From the IMG/VR virus record IMGVR_UViG_3300025648_000568, positions 1-24,207 of that record: a stretch of DNA of 24,207 nt; one strand, written 5' to 3'. The number at the start of each line of letters is the position of its first letter. The stretch's first letter is position 1. The notes beneath the pieces were generated by a model, which saw only the letters and a program-made list of their open reading frames with translations, was not told the DNA's origin and did no database searches. This DNA is from a virus. The position numbers were made by a program, and so were the translations under genes. This document shows, piece after piece, positions 7,519-16,345 of the stretch.

Positions 7519-7734
7519 ATGTTAATGAGTCTGTTAAAAAGCCAAACTGTTCGCAACTGGCTATTGCGTCGTCTAGCTACCGCTGCTGGTGCTACACTAG
7601 TGACTAGTGGCTTGTTGAACCAATCACAAGTAGCTGATGCTTCTGGTGCGTTGTTAGTGTTAGCATCTGTCGCCCACTCACTGTGGGAGAAACGTGACCA
7701 GATTAAACAAGAGATTGCTGACCTAACCAAATAA
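7519..7734 (+). CDS. Small two-span membrane protein, holin candidate
   Basis: Encodes 71 residues from ATG 7519 (a second ATG at 7525 would give 69). It has a basic N-terminus (KSQTVRNWLLRR), a first moderately hydrophobic helix (LATAAGATLVTSGLL), a short polar turn, a second helix (ASGALLVLASVAHSLW), and a charged C-terminus (EKRDQIKQEI). Small size, two Ala/Gly-rich helices and charged tail fit class II holins, which form the inner-membrane lesions that end infection. The open frame continues upstream to 7408, but that part overlaps the previous gene and reads as shadow. No endolysin gene is recognised in the window. Confidence 0.55.
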   Translation: MLMSLLKSQTVRNWLLRRLATAAGATLVTSGLLNQSQVADASGALLVLASVAHSLWEKRDQIKQEIADLTK

Positions 7735-7738
7735 CAAT

Positions 7739-8116
7739 ATGAAGAAACTCTTTATCATTCCGTTGCTAGTGTTGTGTGGTTGTGCCAACACTCAGATTAT
7801 CCAGAACTCTCATGTCTCTGGTGTTAAGACAAGTGCCGGAATTCCTATCCCGTTCTCTGGTGGCCAATCATTCTTGACTGTTAGCTTGGCCGCTGGTGAT
7901 ATCAAAGACAATGTAATTGTACAACCGACTAGCACTAACACGTTGAATGTCGGTGCTGTTACTATCGCACAGAACACTTATTCAACTGCTGGTGTCAATG
8001 GTAATGCTGGTACTAATAACTCTGCCGGTATTGCTACATTGCAACATGACCAGAACATCATTAGTACGACCGGTAGTGTCAATTCTACTAATGGTTCAGT
8101 GAACATCACTCACTAA
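7739..8116 (+). CDS. Lipoprotein, possible o-spanin or surface lipoprotein
   Basis: Encodes 125 residues. The start MKKLFIIPLLVLCGCAN is a lipoprotein signal with a lipobox at L-C-G-C (Cys15 expected to be lipidated). The mature part is small, Gly/Asn/Ser/Thr-rich and without charged coiled coils. Coming right after two small membrane proteins it completes a plausible holin/spanin cassette, with the lipid anchor in the outer membrane. Against that, it lacks the proline-rich or helical stretch of many o-spanins, so it might instead be a superinfection-exclusion or other surface lipoprotein. The start is five bases after the previous stop, in the context AACAATATG. Confidence 0.7.
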   Translation: MKKLFIIPLLVLCGCANTQIIQNSHVSGVKTSAGIPIPFSGGQSFLTVSLAAGDIKDNVIVQPTSTNTLNVGAVTIAQNTYSTAGVNGNAGTNNSAGIATLQHDQNIISTTGSVNSTNGSVNITH

Positions 8117-8125
8117 CACAATACT

Positions 8126-9349
8126 ATGTCAGAGCAAACCCATCCACCGTATGCTGCAGGGAGTAAGACTATCCCTCGTACGCTTATCCGTTGGCTAGAT
8201 GTTAATGCACAGAACGGACAGCTGACTCGTACTCAGACGTTCATTACTTTGCCTAACTTTAATCAAGGGATTTCAACGTGGAATGGGTACTCTGACATAG
8301 TGGCTTCTTTCAATATTGAGTCACCTAATGCTTTCTCTCTACTAGGTCTTAGTAAGAATGTTCCTGTCAATCCTAACTACACTCTCACAATATCATACCG
8401 CATTGGCGGTAAAGTGACTCGCTACTTACTGTGGGATGCTGTTGGCAGTAACCTCAACCAGAACATAGCTGCATATACTGGTCAACCTATAATGAAGAAT
8501 TGTAGGTTTGAAGTATGGAATACTTCACAAGGTGTAGCTAGTCAGACAAATGCTGCTACATTATATACATCAGTTGCTGGTGGACAAGATTATAGGTATG
8601 GTACTGATATTGTATTAGTCAATCCTGATACTGAGAATAACTCATTTGCTAACACACAAACGGTGCAAGTTGTTAATCCTTTTGACCAGTTCGCTATACC
8701 TTACTTAGGCAACGGTGCATACTTTGATAATAGCGGTAATCTTGAGGTTCCGGCTAATGACCCTAACAATAACATCCTTAACCCTACTGCTGGAGTAATA
8801 GACTTGCCTCTGTTAACATTTAACTCTAATGCTGCTTTCTCAGAGGAGGTTATTCAAGGAGACTATTACCGTCAAATGGTAGTAGCTGGCTCTTATGGAG
8901 GTTTTGAACTTGGCCATTGGAATGGTACTACTCTTACAAATGCTCAGTTTACACTTACTATAAGTGGCAACTCTGTTACAGCTTCTTATTTACCTACCAG
9001 CAAAAGCATAACAATAAACTATCCTACAGCATCAGGTGAGATAACTATAGCTGTACTATCATTCTTGTCTGGGACTACACTAACACTAAGTGTATACAAC
9101 GGGTCTGGAATACTACAAGCTACAAGCAGCGTTAATACACTGGTGGTAAGCGATTTCAGAGATGCTGTATCCAATGCACTAGCCATCAAGCTAGCTCCAT
9201 CTTGTGTTAGAATCTTGGGCATGGTACTCTGTGGTGGTCTCAGTAGTGCATTACCCGCTCCTCAAGATATTGCTGGTTACTTTGCAGCATTACAGGGTTT
9301 TCAGCTACCTCTAACATTTCCGGCAACCTCAGTCAGTACAACAAACTAA
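8126..9349 (+). CDS. Putative virion or fibre protein
   Basis: Encodes 407 residues with no signal peptide or membrane helix. Composition is Ser/Thr/Asn/Gly-rich with long predicted beta stretches: TLTISYRIGGKVTRYLLW near the start and alternating strands at about 260-330. The C-terminal 60 residues are more hydrophobic, with two cysteines (CVRILGMVLCGGL). I recognise no family. The position just before a fibre-like gene and the tail-tube genes, and the beta-rich make-up, suggest a structural part of the head-tail or fibre complex. It starts ten bases after the lipoprotein stop, in the context AATACTATG. Confidence 0.55.
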   Translation: MSEQTHPPYAAGSKTIPRTLIRWLDVNAQNGQLTRTQTFITLPNFNQGISTWNGYSDIVASFNIESPNAFSLLGLSKNVPVNPNYTLTISYRIGGKVTRYLLWDAVGSNLNQNIAAYTGQPIMKNCRFEVWNTSQGVASQTNAATLYTSVAGGQDYRYGTDIVLVNPDTENNSFANTQTVQVVNPFDQFAIPYLGNGAYFDNSGNLEVPANDPNNNILNPTAGVIDLPLLTFNSNAAFSEEVIQGDYYRQMVVAGSYGGFELGHWNGTTLTNAQFTLTISGNSVTASYLPTSKSITINYPTASGEITIAVLSFLSGTTLTLSVYNGSGILQATSSVNTLVVSDFRDAVSNALAIKLAPSCVRILGMVLCGGLSSALPAPQDIAGYFAALQGFQLPLTFPATSVSTTN

Positions 9350-9357
9350 CATAATAT

Positions 9358-10485
9358 ATGAATTCAAATGACATTAATGTAGGCTTAGACCCTACTGCTT
9401 TTACTTCAATCACTGGTGCTCAGTTGGCGCAGATGGTTAATGGTGCTACACCTTCGTCTGACCGTGGTTTTGTCCTGCTTACTGTTGACCAAGGTGGTGT
9501 ACCAGTTATCCCTGATGCTGCTGGAACTCTAGCTTTCCAACGATATCTGTGGACTCGTATCTCACCAGCTACCAATTCTACCTCTGTCTATGTCTGGAAT
9601 CCTAACCAGTCATACGTGTTAGCATACCCTGACAGCTTTGGCAATCCAGTATTGGTGAATACTAACTGGAATCCTATTACATTAGCTAACATTCCTGCTG
9701 GCTCAATTCAAGGGTATCAAATAGCTAACGCTACAATTCCGGCAACTGCACTCGCTGGCGGAATTAGCTTAGCACAGATATCGGGGTCTGGTGCTTTATT
9801 GACAACTGCTACCACACCTACTGATGCTGATATCACTAACACCAGTTCGTTTGCAGCTGGCCTTACTATCTCTCCTAGTGCTGTAACGTCTAACAAGATT
9901 GCAGCTGGTGGTGTACAGACTGTTAATATCGGCGCTAACCAAGTGACTCCTGCTAAGATAAGTGTATCTGGCGCTGTCAATACGTACATGACAGACCTCA
10001 CTGGTGCACTACCGGCTTGGACTGCGATTCCTAACATCTTAACTGGATTGGCTAATCCTAGCAATACCGGAACTGATGATGGTAAAGTAGTTGTCGTTGA
10101 CAGTGGTGCTGACGGTAAGTTTAAATATGTTGCTGGCAGTATACCTACTAAGGCTACAATTGATAATCAAGCCATACCTGCTGCTGGTGGTACTAAAGCT
10201 ATTGCTCATGGTTTCACTGGTATACCTCACTCTGTTCGTGTAGTCTTGCATTGTACTGCTAACGATGCTTCTAGTGCCTATGTTGCTGGTGATGAAATTG
10301 ATATTGTTTCTCTCGGTAATACTAACTATAGTTGGGCTATTTGGGTTGATGCTAACTACATCAATGTTGTTAGGAATAACCTTGCAACCAGTATCTATGT
10401 TCTCAAAAAATCTGATGGTACTCTTGTTACTGTATCTTCAGCAGCTAACTTCACGTTGAAAGCCTACGCAGTCTACTTCGCATAA
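9358..10485 (+). CDS. Tail-fibre-like protein with C-terminal tip domain
   Basis: Encodes 375 residues. The N-terminal ~115 residues look like a virion-attachment part. Residues about 120-210 contain imperfect A-N/A-G-[IG]-[IV]-x-[PTS] repeats (for example IPAGSIQGYQIANATIPATA, then SPSAVTSNKIAAGGV) typical of phage fibre shafts. The last ~100 residues (AHGFTGIPHSVRVVLHC, AGDEIDIVS, then alternating strands) have the pattern of a compact beta tip found at the end of many phage fibres, likely the receptor- or glycan-contacting end. Fibre assignment is inferred from repeats and composition. Confidence 0.6.
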   Translation: MNSNDINVGLDPTAFTSITGAQLAQMVNGATPSSDRGFVLLTVDQGGVPVIPDAAGTLAFQRYLWTRISPATNSTSVYVWNPNQSYVLAYPDSFGNPVLVNTNWNPITLANIPAGSIQGYQIANATIPATALAGGISLAQISGSGALLTTATTPTDADITNTSSFAAGLTISPSAVTSNKIAAGGVQTVNIGANQVTPAKISVSGAVNTYMTDLTGALPAWTAIPNILTGLANPSNTGTDDGKVVVVDSGADGKFKYVAGSIPTKATIDNQAIPAAGGTKAIAHGFTGIPHSVRVVLHCTANDASSAYVAGDEIDIVSLGNTNYSWAIWVDANYINVVRNNLATSIYVLKKSDGTLVTVSSAANFTLKAYAVYFA

Positions 10486-10489
10486 TCAT

Positions 10490-11476
10490 ATGCCTGTCTC
10501 ATACATACTCTCTCAAGCTGGTAGTAAGATGGGGCTTAACCCTAATGCTACTGCCAGCAGAGCCACACTCTTACGCTTCCTAAACGAAGCTGCAACAGAA
10601 CTATATGACCAGAGCGACCCTCCTGGGTCTCTTATGGAACAGGTGTTCAAAGTTAATGGTGACCAGACCATAACTTGTCCATACTATGTGGGCGGTATTA
10701 GAGGAGTTAGAGAGGTTGATAGTCAAATAGCTTGGTCTATCAATCAGATGCGTCCTCGCTACAATCAGTTCAACTGGCCTGATAGTTGGCGTAATCTACG
10801 GTTGAAGAATGTGCAAGCGTTAATGTCAACAGTCACTAATACATCTGTTGGTGTATTGACTGTTGCTAAAGTTGAGACTCCTGTGGTTCAAGTAACAGTT
10901 ACCGGACCCACTGCAACAGGTTCATCTGTCAGTGAGACAGTCAGTATGACTGCTACTACTATGCAGACTGTTAATCAGTTCTTAGACTATACGTCGGTCA
11001 AGAAGAACACAGTTAACAACTATGATATCACACTGTCTGATATAGATGGTAAAGTATTAACCATTATTCCTAACAATTGCTTAGCTGCTCAATATCAGAT
11101 TCTAGATGTTAGTATCTGTCCTTGGCTTTCAGTATCTACTAACAAGCTGGAGCACTACGTTGAAATTCTCTTTAAGCAAGCTCTTACATCATTGAAGAAT
11201 GATAATGATGAATTCATCTTCGGACAGAAGTATGATAACATCTTAGTCAACAAGATGATTCAGTTATGGTATGAGGAACAAGGTAAACCAGAGTTAGCTA
11301 GTGCCTTTGACCAGAAAGCTACTCGTTCTCTCGCACGTAAGACTGAAGACCAGAACAGAGCAACAGAAGATATGATTGCAGTTGTAGCTCATCCTCACGA
11401 CGTTTTGCTTCCACGTGTCCGCGCCGGAAGAAAGAAGTATTACCGTGGCTATGGTTCACGTGGTTATGGCTTCTAA
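10490..11476 (+). CDS. Head-tail adaptor / tail tube protein A-like
   Basis: Encodes 328 residues. A helical N-terminus (SRATLLRFLNEAATELYDQSDPP) is followed by a beta-rich middle with an inserted Thr/Val-rich stretch (about 115-165), then a helical end (LEHYVEILFKQALTSLKND, EEQGKPELASAFDQKATRSL) and a basic Arg/Tyr/Gly tail. Helix, beta barrel, helix is the layout of podoviral adaptor proteins (T7 gp11 position), which ring the portal and carry the nozzle. The next gene, the nozzle candidate, supports it. The start is four bases after the preceding stop (AATCATATG). Confidence 0.6.
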   Translation: MPVSYILSQAGSKMGLNPNATASRATLLRFLNEAATELYDQSDPPGSLMEQVFKVNGDQTITCPYYVGGIRGVREVDSQIAWSINQMRPRYNQFNWPDSWRNLRLKNVQALMSTVTNTSVGVLTVAKVETPVVQVTVTGPTATGSSVSETVSMTATTMQTVNQFLDYTSVKKNTVNNYDITLSDIDGKVLTIIPNNCLAAQYQILDVSICPWLSVSTNKLEHYVEILFKQALTSLKNDNDEFIFGQKYDNILVNKMIQLWYEEQGKPELASAFDQKATRSLARKTEDQNRATEDMIAVVAHPHDVLLPRVRAGRKKYYRGYGSRGYGF

Positions 11477-11482
11477 AAGACT

Positions 11483-13345
11483 ATGAGTGAAATCGTAACT
11501 CAGAAAGGTTCAGAGTATAATCAGTCCTCCTTCATTGGAGGAATGAATCTCTTGCTAGATGATACTCGACTACAACCTAACCAATACAGGATTGGGTTTG
11601 ACTTGACCAATAGATATGATGTTCTAGACCCTGTCTTAGCGTCTGAACTAGACCACCAGATGCCTAATGGTATTGTACAGGAGCTTGTCACATTCGGTAA
11701 TTACATCATAGTCTTCGTCTCAGGCTCTGCTTACTACCGCTACTACACTGAGATAGCTTGGACACAGATTGTTGGATTCAAAATGTCTCCCACAGCATCT
11801 AGGTATTGGACTGTAGCTGTTCCTGTATCTACCACGAACTATGTAAGGTTTGCCGCTGACGCAGTGACTCTTACTACTGGCAATGTAGCTAACCCTGCTG
11901 GTGGTATCAATGTACTCAATGTTGCTGGCTCATTCACTGGTAATTTGCCCGGACTTCTTGTACAAGATAACATCAATCAACCTGTATTCATCTTCCTCGA
12001 TGCTCTTGGTGTACCTGCCTCTCGCATTACACAAGACTATAATAAGTGGATGATTACTTATACAGATGAACACAATACTGTTCTAGCTAATAAAGGGGAT
12101 GCTAGAGAGTATGTTCCTATTGGTAATTGCATGGCTTGGACTAATGGGATTCTGTTTATAGTGTCGCAAGACTTCAACAGTATCTACCGCTCTGTGTCTG
12201 GGCGTCCTCTAGACTTCGTGGTTAATGTTACTAATCTCCTAGCTACCAATACAGAAAGCATCACGGTATACAACACGCACGGTCAGGCTATTAACATACT
12301 TCCGTTTACCCAAATCCCCGGCGGTGATGCTGCCTCAACCAACTATAGTGTTGGCGTTGGTGGAATATCTTGCATACGTCCCCTGTCTACTGGTGGTATC
12401 TTCGTAGCAGCTAGTAACGCTAACTTCGCTGTCACACTCAACCAGACTCCCAACGCACCAACACTATTTGGGGAGTACACGTTCAACCGTACATTCTTAT
12501 TCAACTCTACCTGCTTGTCAGACAGAGTTATCTTCGACACACTCGGTGACACTCGATTCATTGAACTCACTGGTATCCGCTCTTTCAACGCCGTACAACA
12601 GGTTCAGAACGAGGGTAAGAATTCTCCATTCAACTCTGCAATACATGGAGTCTTCGGGCCGGATGAGAATCCCGTGATTCAAAACGCTTCCGCTGCCGCC
12701 GCGATATTGTACAATAACTACGAGCTATACGCTGTCAACACTATCTTTGGTTATTGTATCGCTAAGTACGATACTATCAACAACTGTTGGACTTCGTTTG
12801 ACATACAGCAAACTGGTGGTAAAGCTATTAAGATGTTTGCTAAGATTGAGTTGTCTATTGCTCGTCTCTATGCAGTAACGACTGATAACCGTCTATATAC
12901 TCTTTACATTGGCCCGAATGTAACATCACCTTCTTTCCGTACGCTTGGCATCTGTTCATCTATCCTGTGGGCTGGTAATACAGTTCGTATGGCTCACCCT
13001 AAGCTAGAACTACGGATGGAGAAGGTAAGAGCTATCATTAACAAGATTACCGCTGACAGTACTTGTTCACTGACACTCTACTGTAATAACAGACAGAGTA
13101 AGACTGGTGAAGTGGTCAAGAATATTACATATGACGAATCACCAAACCCTACTACAGGTGTTACAGTATTACCAGATGTAGACACCATGCTCTTGAACAT
13201 CTGCTGGCCTACTATGGAAGCAGAGCAAGGATGGAAATACTTTGGTATCTTTACATGGAGTAATGGTTCTTTCACACAGTTCTCAACAGAGATGCAAGAG
13301 CTTACTCCAATGAATCCTGAGTACACACAAGGAAGAGTCGAATGA
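11483..13345 (+). CDS. Tail nozzle / tail tube protein B-like
   Basis: Encodes 620 residues. The opening (SSFIGGMNLLLDDTRLQPNQY) has the 'G.n....d...l.pne' form common at the start of podoviral tail-nozzle proteins. The rest is beta-rich with repeated short strands and Asn/Thr/Tyr, compatible with the propeller-like platform of T7 gp12. It follows the adaptor gene and precedes internal-virion genes, as in T7. It starts six bases after the previous stop and ends with an ATGA overlap into the next gene. Function: forms the tail tip through which DNA passes. Assignment rests on order, size and N-terminal pattern. Confidence 0.6.
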   Translation: MSEIVTQKGSEYNQSSFIGGMNLLLDDTRLQPNQYRIGFDLTNRYDVLDPVLASELDHQMPNGIVQELVTFGNYIIVFVSGSAYYRYYTEIAWTQIVGFKMSPTASRYWTVAVPVSTTNYVRFAADAVTLTTGNVANPAGGINVLNVAGSFTGNLPGLLVQDNINQPVFIFLDALGVPASRITQDYNKWMITYTDEHNTVLANKGDAREYVPIGNCMAWTNGILFIVSQDFNSIYRSVSGRPLDFVVNVTNLLATNTESITVYNTHGQAINILPFTQIPGGDAASTNYSVGVGGISCIRPLSTGGIFVAASNANFAVTLNQTPNAPTLFGEYTFNRTFLFNSTCLSDRVIFDTLGDTRFIELTGIRSFNAVQQVQNEGKNSPFNSAIHGVFGPDENPVIQNASAAAAILYNNYELYAVNTIFGYCIAKYDTINNCWTSFDIQQTGGKAIKMFAKIELSIARLYAVTTDNRLYTLYIGPNVTSPSFRTLGICSSILWAGNTVRMAHPKLELRMEKVRAIINKITADSTCSLTLYCNNRQSKTGEVVKNITYDESPNPTTGVTVLPDVDTMLLNICWPTMEAEQGWKYFGIFTWSNGSFTQFSTEMQELTPMNPEYTQGRVE

Positions 13346-13752
13346 GTGCACGACAATACAAGATAGCAATTGGCACGATTCATGCTGATATTATTGGTAT
13401 GCAACCTACTGTCAAGGACTTGCTAGACTTTGTGATGGCTAATAAGGGTGACAAATGTTTTCAAGGACAAGACAGTAGTACTATTCTTAGATACCTGATT
13501 GAATGTCTCGATAACAATGCTCTCTATTATGAGACTGACCTTGAGGGTAGGATAAATGGAATGATACTAGCTAGGTTTGACCACACAAGGAAAGTAGCAT
13601 TTGTCATGGAGAATCTAGCAATGTCTCTTGAACGTCTTGGTCGGTTTGCAACCAAGTTGCATAAAGAACATCCAGACTATAACATCGAAGCTTATCGTCA
13701 CGGGCATCCAGTTAAAATCAATACTAACAAACTAATTTCTAAACTCCTATGA
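13342..13752 (+). CDS. gp13-position protein, GNAT-like fold suspected
   Basis: Encodes 136 residues. It sits where T7 has gene 13 (138 residues), whose homologues are often annotated as acyltransferase-like. The middle (LYYETDLEGRINGMILARFD) reads as the GNAT beta-turn-beta ('...gg.i.G...') followed by a helix (SLERLGRFATKLHKEHPDYN), but no clear acetyl-CoA loop Q/RxxGxG/A is present, so it is probably not an active enzyme. The start overlaps the upstream stop (ATGA) and has AAGGAAGAG six bases upstream. A second in-frame ATG at 13399 falls two bases after the transcription start predicted from the sigma-54-type motif at 13370-13386 and would give 117 residues. Confidence 0.5.
   Translation: MSARQYKIAIGTIHADIIGMQPTVKDLLDFVMANKGDKCFQGQDSSTILRYLIECLDNNALYYETDLEGRINGMILARFDHTRKVAFVMENLAMSLERLGRFATKLHKEHPDYNIEAYRHGHPVKINTNKLISKLL
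13370..13386 (+). promoter_or_regulatory. Second sigma-54-type motif, inside a gene
   Basis: TTGGCACG (13370-13377), four bases, ATGCT (13382-13386). GG and GC are 12 bases apart, and there is one mismatch (A for T) to the TTGCW box. The predicted start is near 13397, next to an in-frame ATG at 13399. It lies at the head of the ejection-protein genes (13342-22024), a sensible place for a late promoter, but it is within coding sequence, so chance cannot be excluded. Confidence 0.4.
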
Positions 13753-14669
13753 TATTCAATAATAAAGTCGAACTCAAGTTAGGTCTCCGGTACTTCAATG
13801 GTGGGTATAGTTCAGGGCAAAGTGCTGGTGTTAGCACGTCTTCGAGTACAGGTTCCGGTTCGAGTACTTCTTCAGCTGCGCCTCAGTATACTCCTACACA
13901 ATTGCTTGAGATGTACTCTAGAGCGTTACCTGCCCTAGCTTCAACTGCTAACACAGTAACAGCTAACTCTCCCGCTGGCCCAGCTCTTGCAGCTGCTAAT
14001 AAAGGTGCAGTGGAAGGGGTAAATGCTATTGATATGACTGGCCTAAGTCCGGGGGAACACAACGCTACTGAGAGGTCTCTTAATCAGTCAAATCAAGCTA
14101 CTGGTAACACTGGTGTTAACAATGGAACTAACACTGTCCGCAATGCAATGGACTTCGGTGGTGCTTTCAATAACAAGGTCAGTCTGTTGAATAACGCGAC
14201 TAACACAGCTACTAACGCTGCTAATGCTGGTTCCAGCGCACTCAACACAACGAACAGTATGTTCGCTCCATTTGCCGCTAACGCATCTGCTCCTATCTCC
14301 AAGTCTAGCTCGATGTATACTAGTGCATCTAACTCGAATGGGTTGAACTCCAGTGCGAATGATAATACGTCTGGTGGCATTTCTTCCTGTTATCTTACCA
14401 CTGCTTGCTGTGAATTTAAAGGCCTACCAGACGATTGCAAAGAGTTGACTACTCTCCGGCACTTCCGAGATAGGTATGTGCCTAAGCAATTGGTTAAAGA
14501 TTACTACAGACTGTCTGAGACGATTGTTCCTAAGATTAAAAATAACTCTGTTATACTGAACACTATCTTCGAGACGGTCTGTCAATGTGTCAGAGACATA
14601 GCTGTTGGCCGTGATAGCTTGGCTCTGAAGCGGTATGTCGGGATGGTTGAAGAACTTAAAGCTCTATAA
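13749..14669 (+). CDS. Internal-virion-position protein with CFI-box C-terminus
   Basis: Encodes 306 residues. Residues 1-~212 are low-complexity Ser/Thr/Ala/Asn/Gly (SSGQSAGVSTSSSTGSG and so on). The last ~93 residues are a distinct domain that opens with CYLTTACCEF (Cys214, Cys220, Cys221) and continues with ELTTLRHFRDRYV and KDYYRLSETIV. This matches the CFI-box-type C-terminal domain seen in bacterial proteins (C-[FY]-[IL]-x-T-A, then LRxFRD, then YYxxSxxI). That domain is thought to be a recognition or processing tag; its function in a phage is unknown. The gene occupies the gp14 position, so the product may be packaged and ejected. Its start overlaps the previous stop. Confidence 0.7.
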   Translation: MIFNNKVELKLGLRYFNGGYSSGQSAGVSTSSSTGSGSSTSSAAPQYTPTQLLEMYSRALPALASTANTVTANSPAGPALAAANKGAVEGVNAIDMTGLSPGEHNATERSLNQSNQATGNTGVNNGTNTVRNAMDFGGAFNNKVSLLNNATNTATNAANAGSSALNTTNSMFAPFAANASAPISKSSSMYTSASNSNGLNSSANDNTSGGISSCYLTTACCEFKGLPDDCKELTTLRHFRDRYVPKQLVKDYYRLSETIVPKIKNNSVILNTIFETVCQCVRDIAVGRDSLALKRYVGMVEELKAL

Positions 14670-14673
14670 TACT

Positions 14674-15012
14674 ATGGATGATACACCTGTTTGGCAGATA
14701 TATGGGTTACCAAACCCCGGACAAGCACAAGGCGGTGGTGCTATTATACCACCGATAAATGATATGTCTAATCCTCAAGCAATAACAAAATATGCTTGGA
14801 CAGATAAAGGCGACCATCCAATCATGAATCATCCTATTCTTAATAAGATTATGGACTTCTTTGGAAAGAAAGATGATGACTCTTCTGTCAAAGAAAACTC
14901 AGAAGCTAACAGTAATAATGGTGGGAGTGCTGCAGCTAATAGAGACGTTGCAGCGAACAAGAAAGCTGTAGATGATGCTTACAGCTCTAGTGGTGATAGT
15001 GGTGGAGACTAA
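14674..15012 (+). CDS. Small acidic Ser/Gly/Asn-rich protein
   Basis: Encodes 112 residues from ATG 14674, four bases after the preceding stop in the context AATACTATG; the frame is open upstream to 14635 but that overlaps the CFI-box gene. The N-terminal half contains a short tryptophan/proline motif region (MDDTPVWQIYGLPNPGQAQG) and a helix (NHPILNKIMDFFGKK). The C-terminal half is disordered Asp/Ser/Asn/Ala, ending SSSGDSGGD. No family recognised. Its place among ejection-protein genes suggests a minor internal virion or assembly protein; that is context only. Confidence 0.65.
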   Translation: MDDTPVWQIYGLPNPGQAQGGGAIIPPINDMSNPQAITKYAWTDKGDHPIMNHPILNKIMDFFGKKDDDSSVKENSEANSNNGGSAAANRDVAANKKAVDDAYSSSGDSGGD

Positions 15013-15024
15013 CTAAATACTATT

Positions 15025-16344
15025 ATGGGACAAATACGAGAATTACTTGGTGAAGGTCTGTATGGGAGTGCCCCACAGCTAGACCAAAACTATAGACCCC
15101 TTACTGTAACAGAAGGCGGTGACTACGTTGACCAGCATGGTAATGTTGTACCTGATGAACAGGCTGCGGCAGCATCAGCTAATCGTTACCGAGTGCCCGG
15201 ATTCTTCGAGAGAATCTTAGCTCCTCAAGTTGCTAGAGAAGAGACCCTTGGCAACAATGCAGCTAAAATAGCTGACTATAATCAACAGATTCTCCATGAG
15301 ACTGCTATTGAAGAGGCACGTAGAAATCAGCCTTACTTACCGACAGGTTTGACTAATAGTGCAGAAGAGCAGTATGCTAAGTTTGGGAATAACCATGTCA
15401 GCGACTCACAAGCTGTTCCAGAGATTAAAGCTAAAGCTGCTATTGCTACAGGGTATTTGCCTAGCATAGGTGCAACTGATACATCTACACAAAAGACTCT
15501 ATCAGACATAGGCAATACTACAGCTACTTTTAATCAAGGCAGACTCCCCACTTTACAGGCAACTACGACACAATTAGATAAAAATGCTTTAGAAGAAGCT
15601 AACATGACTCCTGCTGAGCTTGCTCTTAAGCGTAGACAGACAGAAGGAGAAGCCAGTACACTAGACCAGAAGATTGCCAATACAGTTGCTGAATTAAAGC
15701 GACTTGGCTATGATACAGATACAGCGTTACATATAGCGCGAGTACGCAATAGTATGTTACCTCAGCAAGAGGAGACTGCTAGAAACATAATTGGTAAAGA
15801 CTTGTTCAGTTCTAGGAGAATGGAAGCACCATCCAGTCTATATGACATAGGACTTCATGGAGACTCTGCTTCACTACAAAGAGAGCCAATGGCTGTAACA
15901 CCTGCTATGATGAAACTAGCAGGGATTGATAGCATGACAGGCAAGCCAGGTCAAACTACTACACTCAGTTCTGGCAGAACTGTAAATGTTATGCCCTCAG
16001 AGTCATTGCAAGAGTCCTCTGCACCTACAGACAGGCCTCCAATTAATGATACCTTTAGGGGTGCCGGCGCTTCTGGAGATTGGAGTGATGGCTCGAAAGC
16101 TACTGTCAATGACAAAGGTGCAATTGTTGGTGATAAAGAAGTTGACAATCTAGTGGAAGCAATGAACAGAGAACACGCTCAACATGGCAATTCTCAAGTG
16201 TATCTTAGGATGCATCAACAGTTAGAGCAACTACACAATGATAAGATTGTTAAGTTGCAAGAGTTGAAACAAGCATTAAGTAGAACTAATCCTAATTCTA
16301 GACAGGGTGCTAACATTCGTCAAGCAATTGCTCAATTACAATAA
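15025..16344 (+). CDS. Internal virion (ejection) protein candidate
   Basis: Encodes 439 residues, mostly helical and rich in Ala, Gln, Thr and charged residues, with heptad-like stretches at about 175-235 (TPAELALKRRQTEGEASTLD, IANTVAELKRL) and at the C-terminus (MHQQLEQLHNDKIVKLQELK). No signal, no membrane segment and no enzymatic motif seen. It occupies the T7 gp15 position directly before the giant gp16-position gene, so an ejection-tube or core component is the best inference. The start ATTATGGG is 13 bases after the previous stop, without a Shine-Dalgarno sequence. The next gene starts one base after its stop. Confidence 0.6.
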   Translation: MGQIRELLGEGLYGSAPQLDQNYRPLTVTEGGDYVDQHGNVVPDEQAAAASANRYRVPGFFERILAPQVAREETLGNNAAKIADYNQQILHETAIEEARRNQPYLPTGLTNSAEEQYAKFGNNHVSDSQAVPEIKAKAAIATGYLPSIGATDTSTQKTLSDIGNTTATFNQGRLPTLQATTTQLDKNALEEANMTPAELALKRRQTEGEASTLDQKIANTVAELKRLGYDTDTALHIARVRNSMLPQQEETARNIIGKDLFSSRRMEAPSSLYDIGLHGDSASLQREPMAVTPAMMKLAGIDSMTGKPGQTTTLSSGRTVNVMPSESLQESSAPTDRPPINDTFRGAGASGDWSDGSKATVNDKGAIVGDKEVDNLVEAMNREHAQHGNSQVYLRMHQQLEQLHNDKIVKLQELKQALSRTNPNSRQGANIRQAIAQLQ

Positions 16345-16345
16345 T

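Noticed and set aside
16307-16345. Start of the giant gene at 16307
   Set aside because: It would overlap the preceding gene; ATG 16346 follows that stop by one base in the usual AATATG context.
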